From: Saccoglossus kowalevskii
Taxonomy: Eukaryota > Hemichordata > Enteropneusta > Harrimaniidae
Assembly (NCBI RefSeq): GCF_000003605.2
Contig: NW_003128862.1
Location: 488,815 to 523,820, forward strand
Direction: 5' to 3'
DNA length: 35,006 bases
In this document: positions 8,690-18,153 of the stretch, piece after piece
Numbering within the stretch: the stretch's first letter is position 1
Layout: each line of letters starts with the position of its first letter
The notes under the pieces: model-generated
Database searches by the model: none
What the model was told of the DNA's origin: nothing
What the model saw: only the letters and a program-made list of their open reading frames with translations
Made by a program: the position numbers and the translations under genes

Positions 8690-11600
8690 AATGACCAGTG
8701 TTTTTATATTGGTTAGAATAATATTTTTTAGTGATATTGTTGGTCACCATTTTTTTTAACAGTGTTGTTGTTGACCAGATTTTTTTTTTAAATGGGCAAA
8801 GTATTGGTCATTTTATCTTTCAAGACATGAATAAAATGGGCAGTATTTTTTCATGTCACAATTTTTTTTATACCATAGGTGAATCATATATTTGGTTAGT
8901 GAATGAAGTGATTCGTTGTTTTCAAAACATGCCGTAACAATACGTGTCGCATGTGTTCAAAAAGTAATCCTGTCACTGAATGTGCAAGATGTTTTTCCCT
9001 GGAAATTCAGGCAGTTATATTACACTAAAGTATGACTATGAACAGAAAAATGTGCAACAAAGATCTTTCAACGATACTGTAAAGTATGCATTTGAGCAGT
9101 ATAGTGTCCAGTGACAATCACACAGTATTGTCCTAATGCACACTTTATTGCATCTTTATAATAACCTTGCATCAAATGTTCCAAGATTACCTTAAAGCCT
9201 TTAATTTTCGCTGGGGATTGATTTGAGCATTTTACAGCATTCATGCAAACACAATTCCCTGAAATCATTGACACTTAGCATTTTAGGACCCCAGAGAAAT
9301 TCACACAGCTCCACAAATTTACGTTTTTACAGATTTTGTTCATTACTGTAAACTACTTTTTTTTCGCTTGGAATTTACTTTTTACTGAATGATGATTCAG
9401 TGAAAGTAAAATTTAGCGAATATACATTCTTTCCTACAAACACCCAAACAGTTTTTTCACTGAAAATTTTTTACAGTAGATTAAAGGGGTTGACAGTACT
9501 CTATTTTAGAAATTTTATAGGCAATTTAAAACAACAAAATTATTTTGTATAGTGCCTTAATACAAGTACGATTTTCAAAGTAAATTTAATATGATTTTTT
9601 TATTGCCTTACTGATAATAATCCTACTAAGGAACTTCAGCCGTTGCACCATTGATCTTAATCTTAATAATCTTAAGTCTTGTAAAGTTTGACAATCTTCT
9701 TGATATCTAAAATATAGAAAGATATACAGTCACATGTCTTATTAGCGACACACCATATAGCATGACAACTCCTGAATGACCTAAATTAATATCAGTGGAA
9801 TAATCAAACATATCAAATGGAACCGGACTTAAGTAATCATAATTAACTTGATGACAAGACATTGTGGAAAGCATTATCTTCTTGTCTGATGCCTCAAACT
9901 TGCAGGTCTTTGATTGAATTGAATTTCTGTGACAAACTTTAACACTTAAATCACGCACTTTGCTAAAGAATTGGTCCACATCTTCACGTGTGTGTCCCTG
10001 CATGAAATATGCAATTTGAATCTGAAAAATGTAAAATTCAATATAGATGAAGTGCCCTGTGCATAGCTGCAGTAGTATATTTCAAGTTTCTCAATTTTAC
10101 TCCCTTACAACAAATTAAGCTAACATCCAGATTGCGGTGGACAAAAGAAAAGACCAGTCCTGTAATTGAAAAATTTCCCTTTAAATATCCATACAACTGT
10201 CCTATTGTGTTGTAGGTAATACTTCTAGTGAGGCTCACATAGTTTTTTTCTACAATTTTTTTCAAATTCTCGGTATTGACTGGCGAAGTGATAAATATAC
10301 AACAAATTTGAAAATGTAACTGTTGTATATGTGGAAGCAACATGTGTTATAGGTACTAGAAAACAGGCATGTTGCAGGTGTTAATAAATGTCAAGTCTGC
10401 TGCTATTTTCCTTGCATAAGTATCATTGTTTATAATCTCCAAAATAAACAATAGTAACATCTTATTTCAGAAAAATCTCTTACAGCAGCAATGTTGTGCC
10501 TTCAGAGTACCCATGGACAGGGAGGTGTTATAATTTAGCTGTCAATGTTGCAATGGACACACATTTTTTAATTAGGTTACACCTGATTATGACATTAGTT
10601 TCGAAAAAAGTCATAGTAATCATGCTACTTTTTTATCATCAAACTTTTATTCATGTTTGAGATGTATGTTTTCATGAATGAATTTTACACATGCGACACC
10701 CGAGTTAAGGTTAAGTTTTAAAATTGTAAGCATGAACAGAATCATGCACATAGACAACTGTGTTTTAAAAGGCTCTGGGAAAATACATAATTTATAGTTA
10801 TAAAGGTAAATGGTTGTGTGCTTAAAAATGTCGTTGGTAACAAGGTAGCCTAGAAGGGCAAAAACATTTCTGGTTTTGCATATATTGGGTTTTCAATGTA
10901 AGTAGTATAAATCACAATTCAGTATGAAGCACTCAAACATGGAATTTCGTAAAATCTGTATTTAAAAACAATTGAGAGCCTAAAGTTCACCATTCTCGTA
11001 TGTGTAGATGAAAAGTTGTATCTTCTCTAAAGTTTCTAGATTTGTTGAGTGTGCTTCAAAACCGTGTTAAACAACAGCATCTTATATTGTCAATATAAAA
11101 AATAAATTAATTATACATGGATAACATGCAACTGTTGCAGCTACTGATTTTGGTTTATGGCTCAATTTGTAAAACTTAAATTACATTATCCACGATATTT
11201 AGAGTACTGCTCTCATGAGTCATCTTGACATAAGACATGTATAGCTTACCTTCGCTATTTTATCAATAGATCGTAGTAGAACATTTGATGTTAAATTTGA
11301 ATCATGGGGCCAATTTAATGTAATAATATAAGCAAAAGCAGAGCCTTCACCATCTACAAGGTCACCAGTTACATGGGTTTTCAATATCAAAATGGTGGAA
11401 TTCTCCTGTAAAAATACAGTACATACAATACAATAATGAAACCAACATCACCATAAACAATAGGTTACAGGAATTGAATTGCACACAATTTGTTTTCTAG
11501 AAACTGTGTTTCACTTCAAATTTATATGTATTTTGGTGCAGAAGATACATTTTTAATGACTTACCATAGTTACTTTTCTAAAGTGAGGCAGCTGGGTTTT

Positions 11601-12996
11601 ATTTTAATCCATTTCATCAATTATCATGCTAAGATACCGCCTTGGCTTTCGAATACACTGATATTTTAAAATAATAAACTTCTCACTGCTTTCTGTAATG
11701 AATCAGCAGTAACTTTATCACTCTTTTATAAAGAAACAAGAAGAGCACTACTATTCATCTTGTATTTATTTGTATGGTATTGAACATTTAATTTTCAAAA
11801 GAGATTCTTGTAGAATCAAATACACCGCATTGTTTTCATTTATGTGAATCTCATTACTGATTCTTTTGATATTGCAAATCACAGCCTAGCATTACGCAAT
11901 ACATTGATATTTATTTCCAGGGATAAGCATCATTAGAAGACTTGTAAACATGTTTGATCTGATAACCAAATGCTGATCAACAACTCACCAACATCTATCC
12001 CAAGATAGATCGAATGTGATTCAATTTGGAAGATTATGGTCAATTTAGTTTTTTTCTCACTGTTGGTGATCGTAATGGTCTTTTAGATATGATTTTATCT
12101 TGTTGACTGGTATGCTCTTTGTAAATCATCACATACACTGCAGCGTGCAAATTTGTCCTCCTGAAACACTAAACAAGATCAACATTCCATAAAAACTGAC
12201 TACACGCATACTAATATTTCAACGCTACTATTTCAAAATATGCGAGAAAACACTCACACACTAAGTGAGTAGTATCACAGCAGCGATGACGGGTTTCGAT
12301 GTAAGAAAGTACTGAGCAACCACCGACGCCATTTCGAAATAAATCCTTTTAGTACACATCGCAATAGTAATAAATTATTCTTACGTTTTCTGTATTATCT
12401 AAATATACATCTTCTTCTAGTGCAATTAAACTCTCATCTTCTTTATTGGTATTGTCGTAAATGCCTTTCTCTATCACGGCATTCTCCATTGCCTCATATT
12501 CTTCATCAGTCTTTCTCCATGGCAGAAGCAGAATGTATGACATCATACTTCAACTGCAGGACACTCGTCGAAATTGTTCATTTTCGAGTTGATTCCGTTC
12601 TTGTTGATAATTCAGGAACTGTGAGCACAAGAAATACAACGCAGCAATCATTAATCTGGTTCCATTAATTATAAATGAGGTGTAGCAAATTCACTTGTTT
12701 TATCATTTATCGATAAACATGTAAAAATTGAGCATACTTTACCTTGTTGTTTTATATGCCATTTGTTTATATGATCTTCGCATAAATTCAGACTAAAAAA
12801 AAGACTTTACACAGATTTTACAAGTGTGAAAAAAAACACATCACTTGTGTAAAGCTCGGTTGAGGATTTTCGTCGTTGTCAACATCATATTCATCGAAGA
12901 AAGCACGGATATAAAAGTTTGTCGAATCTCGAGTTGACGGGGTCGCGATCGGCTACACTAACGTAAACATACGACTTACGATGCACCTCAGGTTCT
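8690..12996. repeat. tandem segmental duplication, copy B
   Basis: Head-to-tail partner of copy A, separated from its end by only about 40 bp. It keeps the uninterrupted target site of the transposon that split copy A (12101-12120, reading TGTTGACTGGTATGCTCTTT). Relative to copy A it has lost most of the last recognised exon (near 9640-9715), the start codon region of exon 1 (near 12900) and several short runs in introns. Confidence 0.93.
9640..12905 (-). pseudogene. multi-exon gene of unnamed GHT(H/R)EDVDQ family, copy B, broken
   Basis: This is the paralogue of the gene in copy A, on the minus strand. Exons: about 12905-12743, 12618-12385, 12160-12061 (not interrupted), 11692-11565, 11405-11250, 10021-9959 and a remnant near 9713-9640. 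Exon 1 lacks the ATG and is out of frame upstream of the zinc finger, but it has TGG (Trp) where copy A has TGA, so the finger reads C-x2-C-x11-H-x4-H. Exon 2 carries one extra A, giving a frameshift after EKD. Exon 4 has the same TAA (11606-11604) as copy A. The last exon lost a 13-bp run at its start and most of its length. The donor after exon 1 (GGTAAAG) and the acceptors are intact. No functional product is expected. Confidence 0.7.
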
Positions 12997-13082
12997 TGTA
13001 CTATATTCCCCCTGCTGCATCCTACTAATAGCTCCCACGACGTAATTGCAATACTTATGGTGTTGAATCCCAACATTTACCG

Positions 13083-13799
13083 GAAATAAAACAACAGTGG
13101 ATAAATTTGGTGCGAAATTCTTCTATAGATAGAAAGGCATCATTAACATAATAAATACCCTTAGTTTCCCAATTCTTAAAACGAACTACAGAATTTCCTA
13201 TTTGAATAAAATTGTTATTCCATAATGTATGTCTTAAAAATTGTTACGCAGTGCTAGCTTTAACCTACAGTGATCCCAAATACCCACAATTTCTCTCAAA
13301 AAGGATTCAACAAAAACATTCATTTTTGAGCCAATAACTGTGGTTAATACTCCAAATATATAAAAAAAGATCCAAAATATATCATTTTAGGTCTCCATTA
13401 CTGACATCACCAATTAAAATATTTCGTTTGACCTTATCTGTCCTACTATTCCAAAAACAAACAAACATTAATCTATTTATTCCATTAACCATATGTAATG
13501 GAGGATCTGGGAGTGATGCACCTAAACCTAAAAATTTGACCTCTGTAATTTTTCCCGTTAGTGACAACCTTCGCCTTTTCCATTGATGGATTAAATGTTT
13601 TAGTTCTTTGAAATTTTTCTTGAAATTATAACAAACCGTTTTTTTCTAAATCCAAAACGAAATTAATTCCCAACAAGTCAAAGCTATCCTGAAGCCAAAT
13701 AAACAAATAATACTCAAGTCATCACATAACCTTTCATTTGAGTTTTTTTTAGACCCGATCCAAATTGCTTTCGTCTTGTCAATGTTCACTCGTAAACGT
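13083..13799 (-). pseudogene. L1-like ORF2, post-RT region
   Basis: In changing minus-strand frames: KTKAIWIGSKKNSNER (near 13760), HLIHQWKRRRLSLTGKITE (near 13560), VNGINRLMFVCFWNSRTDK (near 13480-13430), KRNILIGDVSNGDLK, and IQIGNSVVRFKNWETKGIYY (near 13170). This order matches the thumb and connection region of L1-like ORF2. The protein would normally run on for some hundreds of residues but ends near 13083. Confidence 0.8.
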
Positions 13800-14147
13800 A
13801 AATGAAGAGAAGATTCTCACCAATAAACCTATCTTTGACATATCCAGTCTGTGTGCCACTAACAATAATTGGAAGGCATTTCTTTATTCGATTGGCAATA
13901 CAGCTGGTGGCTAATTTATAATCAACGTTACAATTAGTGTAATGGGGCGCCATTTTTTTATTAAAGTTTTATCTTTGTCTTTCTTTGGGATTAGAGTTAT
14001 TATACGTTGTTTTTGAGTCGTAGACAGTTCTTGACACCTATAAGATAAATTTAAGGACATTACTAAATAATGTTTTAAATCACCCCAGAAAACTTTATAG
14101 AATTCAGATGGAAAGCCATCTACCACTGGCGACCTCTCATTATCCAT
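13800..14147 (-). pseudogene. L1-like ORF2, reverse transcriptase N-terminal motifs
   Basis: The minus strand reads SPVVDGFPSEFYKVFW, then TTQKQRIITLIPKKDKD, IKKWRPITLI, and in another frame GTQTGYVKDRFIGENLLF at about 13860-13805. These are the first RT motifs of the L1 group. The sequence then jumps straight to a distal part (next entry), so the palm motifs with the catalytic Asp pair are missing. Confidence 0.82.
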
Positions 14148-14263
14148 TTTTGTTATGTATATTATTTCATTTAGAATTTTGATCAGATATCATTTCATTT
14201 ACACCATTCCCATTCACTTTAAAGTAGAGATAAGTTTAGCAACAGAGTTTTGTTTTCCCAAAT

Positions 14264-14488
14264 TTAGGAAATCCTGTACATTTTTCTCCTAATTCTTTCC
14301 ACTTCATTTTCCTTTTGTTCCAGTTCTTCATACAAGTTATTTATAATAAATTCTAGTTCTTTTTTTCTATTTCTTTCTTTTTTCTTTTTGTTAATGCTAT
14401 ATGAAATAGTAATTTGTCTTAACTCTAATTTTAACATCTCAAAAAACAGAATTGCATCAATACTAAGATTTTTTCTCCCTGGAAGCAT
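14264..14488 (-). pseudogene. L1-like ORF2, linker between endonuclease and reverse transcriptase
   Basis: The minus-strand frame contains LKLELRQITISYSINKKKKE followed by a Lys/Glu-rich coiled-coil-like run. This is the usual linker of L1-type ORF2 proteins (consensus W..LK.EIR..TI.YSK.K). The region between this and the endonuclease part (14500-14940) is open only in short pieces; it would hold the endonuclease C-terminus but is badly decayed. Confidence 0.72.
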
Positions 14489-14942
14489 TACTACTTGCCG
14501 AAGTATATTGATCTACAGTTTTATTTATACATTCTTTCACAATTTTGACATATTCTAGATCCTTTAGCAAGTAGGTGTTCAATTTTTAAAAACCCTTCCC
14601 TCTGCTTGTTTGAAAAAAGTTGCAATGCAAGGACACCAATGAATGATCTGATCTATAGCCAAAAAAAAATGTAACTTTTTCTTACAAAGGTTTCTTTCTA
14701 CATCGGATGATATCAAAAAAATAATCCAATCTACTTTTTTTTCCCAGAATTAGTGGTTTTCCAGGTACCCTTATGTATATTAGGATGAGTAACACGCCAA
14801 ATATCTCTTAATTGTATTTCTCATTAATTTTGAATTTTGACTGTGTACTTGCTTATAACCTTTTACGTCAACTTTCATATCTGGAATGATATTCCAGTCT
14901 CCACATAAAATAATACTCAGTTCTGAAAGTCATTTATAATAT

Positions 14943-15280
14943 TTATGGATCATTCTTATTTGGGCAATACAAAACACCTAGTGTCAAGCGAAAACCTTGT
15001 AATGTTAAATCTAAGAAAACATAGTTACCCCCAGCTTCTAGAAGTGTTTTGTGCTCTATACTGTTATTTTTCCCCGGTGAAATAAAACACTTATCACCCC
15101 ATTCCAATTCCCACCTTGAAACCTCCTCCCTTTGACAATGAATATCAACTAAACAATATATTGAGTATGGTTTATCACGTAGCCAATTAAAGACATCTCT
15201 TTGTTTATTTCCAAGCGCAAGACCCCTGGTTTTAAACGAAGCAATGTTTGTTGTTTCAAATTGGGCAATAAACAAGTTAC
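14943..15280 (-). pseudogene. L1-like ORF2, endonuclease N-terminal part
   Basis: Open on the minus strand. It reads SFKTRGLALGNKQRDVFNWL, then YSIYCLVDIH, WELEWGDKCFISPGKNNS and FRLTLGVLYCPNKNDP. This is the order of the N-terminal half of L1-type endonucleases (loss of the usual Asn/Gln/Glu positions: TRG for NxxG, LVDIH for LQETH). The metal-binding Glu is therefore Asp here. The frame runs past the 12-bp repeat into flanking DNA, so the codons before about 15290 are not part of the element. It nicks target DNA in intact elements; here it is only a remnant. Confidence 0.8.
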
Positions 15281-15305
15281 ATATACATGTATTTAGCTCC
15301 CACGA

Positions 15306-16514
15306 GTGCATCACAAAGTATGAGTGTACCAAAACAAAAACAAAAAAAGAAAAGACAGCAAAGAAGCCAAGCCAACAAAAAAAGTCAAACCCTCCAAAAA
15401 AGCATTACCAGCCAAAAAAAAACAAAACAAAAAACAAACACTGCCAGAAAAAAAAAGCAGTAAAAAGATAACCTTCAAGAGTTCAAATAGATGTAACAAA
15501 CAGTTTATGGAAATAAACAATTACTGGAATCCTACAAAAAAAATACCTATAAACAATATTGTTTGTTACTTGTTACCTTGTGCAGAAAAGGACGGTTAAT
15601 AACCACACCAGCTACATACTTATTAATATAAAAGCCAGCATTGGTATTAATAAAGACAGACTTGTTTATCGTTTACGCGACAGAAAGGGAGGGGTCGATG
15701 ATTAACAATATTTGGCCGAAAATGTTTGTTCTTTTTAGAATCCTCTTGCAGCAGACGCACCCAAACGTGAGAGGGTATGGGGTGAGATAAGTGCCAAAAA
15801 CATTTCTCTTAGCATTTTCCCATTATGTTCACATTCTTTTTTCATCTTGTTAGCTTTTTATAATTATTCCATCATTATGTTCAATTTTTTTATTATTTTA
15901 TCATTATGTTCACATTATTTTTTAAATTGTTCGTATTTTTATCATTATTGTATCATTATGTTTTCGTTTTGTTTTCATCATGTTTTCATCATTTTGTCAT
16001 TATGTTAGCAGTAATTGACATGTTTAATTTTGATAATGGTGAACAAACTCCCTAGATCAGCATAGGCGCGAGTACATGCGAGTAGTTGTCCTTGATTTAA
16101 AACTACACGTTTGTGGCATAAATATATCTTGTATTTATATCCCAGTGTACTAATACAGCATAAACATGACCTTTATTTTAACTGCTGACTATTATATATA
16201 GGGAATTTACAAAACTAGTCGAAGCTAAATATAATAGACACGTTAGGGGGTATTATACCATAGACACATAACTGTGCATTTTAATAAATGGGGAAAAATA
16301 AATAAATAGCAGAACTTGCATGAATTTGTTTGCAGTTCTGTTCTTTCACAGCAAATGTACTGTCGTAGAGACACCCATTGCTTAGGCTGTGGTTGAATTA
16401 AATTTACTGACACGGCAGTATTTCAGACGCGGGCGGTGAACAGGAAACTCGGAAATAATTGTAATAATAGGCTTTATAGACCAAAGTCAAAGATGATGAG
16501 GGTCTCCTGTTGAT
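15306..16514. other. non-coding stretch with low-complexity runs
   Basis: The Lys-rich plus-strand frame at 15324-15599 comes from an A-rich run (CAAAACAAAAACAAAAAAAG and similar) and is not convincing as a protein. From 15805 to 16010 the sequence is T-rich and repeats the word CATTATGTT or TCATTATGTT at irregular spacing. I see no gene. Confidence 0.6.
15805..16010. repeat. degenerate T-rich repeat of CATTATGTT
   Basis: At least six copies of (T)CATTATGTT or near variants (for example 15821, 15871, 15902, 15952 and 15996), separated by T-rich runs of 20-50 bp. It is a decayed tandem repeat. Confidence 0.6.
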
Positions 16515-16681
16515 AAAGGGATATTCACAGATGTTGACCACTTTTTGCTTTGGTAGTTCTTGTTTTCTGTGAAATAATTGTAAATTGTTTATTGTGGGTT
16601 TGCACTACCAATTCAGACCCAAAAGACAAAAATGTAAAATGTTCACCCAACCTTTCCTGCAGGATCTGTGAATATCCCTTT
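16515..16681. mobile_element. miniature inverted-repeat element, 167 bp
   Basis: The 18-bp ends are perfect inverses: AAAGGGATATTCACAGAT at 16515-16532 and ATCTGTGAATATCCCTTT at 16664-16681. The right flank reads TTAA across the boundary and the left reads ATAA, which would fit a TTAA target with one mutation. It has no coding capacity. It lies 150 bp before the THAP gene and could alternatively be one end of that larger element. Confidence 0.75.
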
Positions 16682-16833
16682 AAGTCACTGGGACTAGTAC
16701 ATGTATGTAGTACATGTACATTATAGGTACATCATACATGTATACATGTAGTATATTTTATTTTTAGCTTTTGATTAAATTGACAACAGTGTTAATATTG
16801 GTTTTGTATTTTGATTTTTCAGGAACAGTTAGT
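16682..16833. other. TACATGTA-rich spacer with a possible 3' splice site
   Basis: 16696-16754 is dense in ACATGTA and its inverse, a common simple motif in marine invertebrate DNA. TTTTGATTTTTCAG ending at 16822 is a good acceptor just before the THAP start codon. Confidence 0.45.
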
Positions 16834-17101
16834 ATGGTGCACAATTGCTGCGTTCAAGAATGTCCAAAAGCCAGTTACAGAATACAGGATGGCCGAAAAG
16901 TTTGTTTCTGTGATGGTATCTTGTGGAGGCTGAAACGTTTACAATGAATTCATGCTATAAAACGCGACCCAGGCAAACATTTTACCATATCTAAACCTAC
17001 CAAAGTATGTCTTTTCATTTTCACGAGGATGACTATTAACCGCAAACTCAGACCAAATGCTGAGCCATCCGTCTTTGATTTTACTCCAAAAATGAGGAAC
17101 T
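16834..17101 (+). pseudogene. THAP zinc-finger domain of a transposase, broken
   Basis: It begins MVHNCCVQECPKA, the usual THAP start with the first Cys pair. It continues in the same frame through IHAIKRDPGKHF and KLRPNAEPSVFDF, with the RPNAEPS standing for the AVPS box. A TGA at 16945-16947 sits where the domain has its invariant Trp (TGG), just before IHAI. The second zinc pair is damaged: Cys is present in KVCLFIF but the expected His (CSLHF) is Ile. THAP domains bind DNA at transposon ends or promoters. Start choice: the ATG follows a splice acceptor by 11 bp and matches the family start. Confidence 0.8.
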
Positions 17102-17413
17102 AAAAACCCAAATGGAAAATATAAAAAAAAGCATCATTAGAAGCTGAAAGAAATGTTGAGCATGTAAAGACACTAAAGAAAGAGCCAAGAACAGTTTGAA
17201 CTTTAGACTCAATACGTTTAAAAACGATGATTCATCAACGGAGTTATACACCGGGTTCACATACAATGTATTTAACTATCTACAATTTACTAGATCCTGG
17301 GCAAAACGGTGGAAACCTAGATTTGTATTCATGTAAAAAGACTGCTAGCAAACGAACATGAGGATCATTCCTACTGTGATGGGCCACAACCACACAAAAA
17401 AGGACCAGCACCA
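17102..17413 (+). pseudogene. degenerate linker between THAP and DDE domains
   Basis: Frames are broken, but short matches remain on the plus strand: NTFKNDDSSTELYTGFTYN (near 17215-17270) fits the linker that precedes DDE_Tnp_4 domains (usually ..F..DD..I.FYTGF). The minus-strand frames over this stretch are shadows. Confidence 0.5.
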
Positions 17414-18153
17414 GCCCTGGATTACCAGGAACAGTTCTTTTTAACTCTTGTGCGTTTAAGAACTGGTTTCTCACAGCTCCATCTTGCACATATGTTTGGC
17501 ATCAGTACAACTACTGTTTCACGCTACATTTTAACATGGGCGAATTTAATGTTTCTTAAACTAGGAAGTCTAAATATGTGGCTTGATCGCAGGACCATTG
17601 ATCAAACTATGCCTGCAAGTTTTAGGACGAAGTTCCCAACCCCAAGAGTGATTATAGACTGTACTGAAATAAAAACTGAAACGCCGTCAACCCTAGTACT
17701 TAACAGTGAGTCTTTTCCCCATACGAAAATGCATGTACAGTGACAGGGCTGGTTGGCATCGCTCCATCAGGAGCTGTAACATTTGTCAGCAAATTGTACA
17801 CTGCATCAGTATCTGACCGAAAGATCACAGAGGAAAGTGGAATTTTGAGTATGAACTTCAGTGACAATGATGTTGTCATGGCCGATAAAGGTTTCCTCAT
17901 TGACGATTTGTTGTCGGAAAAAGTAGATGCAAAACATGTGAGGCTCAACATTCCTCCATTTCTGGAACGAAAGGAACAATTGTCAGAGGAAGAAGTCTTG
18001 GCAACACAAGAAATTGCAGCCGAAAAGATCCATGTGGAGCGCGCAATAAATCGGATCAAGAACTTCCACATATTTGACACACCAATATGACAGTTTCCAT
18101 CAACCAGATTTGGTCAGTATGTGCAATCCTGACAAACAGAATCCATTCTTTCA
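17414..18153 (+). pseudogene. PIF/Harbinger-type DDE transposase (DDE_Tnp_4), frameshifted
   Basis: Plus strand. Frame 1, 17414-17712: ALDYQEQFFLTLVRLRTGF, a helix-turn-helix FGISTTTVSRY, TIDQTMPASFRTKFPTPR, and the first Asp in VIIDCTEI. After an indel near 17712: TGLVGIAPSGAVTFVSKLY, the second Asp in VVMADKGF, LNIPPFL, and the Glu in IHVERAINRIKNFHIF. After a second indel near 18085: SINQIWSVCAILTN. The catalytic D, D and E are all present, but the frame is broken twice. Together with the THAP part this is the THAP plus DDE_Tnp_4 protein known in invertebrate Harbinger-like (possibly ISL2EU-type) elements. Neither terminal repeats nor a partner gene were found. Confidence 0.88.

Larger units (their letters stand above)
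13029..15305 (-). mobile_element. L1-like non-LTR retrotransposon, truncated at both ends and internally deleted
   Basis: Flanked by the 12-bp direct repeat TAGCTCCCACGA at 13029-13040 and 15294-15305, a likely target-site duplication. The body between them is read on the minus strand. It starts within the first codons of an AP-type endonuclease and ends in the C-terminal part of ORF2, with no poly(A) tail or 3' UTR recognisable at 13041. All reading frames are broken by stops and shifts. Confidence 0.85.

Noticed and set aside
15324-15599. Lys-rich plus-strand frame of 91 codons, like a histone-tail or nucleolar protein.
   Set aside because: Made of an A-rich low-complexity run; the overlapping frames are open as well, and there are no start or splice signals.
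17700-18080. 126-codon minus-strand frame.
   Set aside because: Shadow of the DDE transposase on the plus strand, which has the family motifs.
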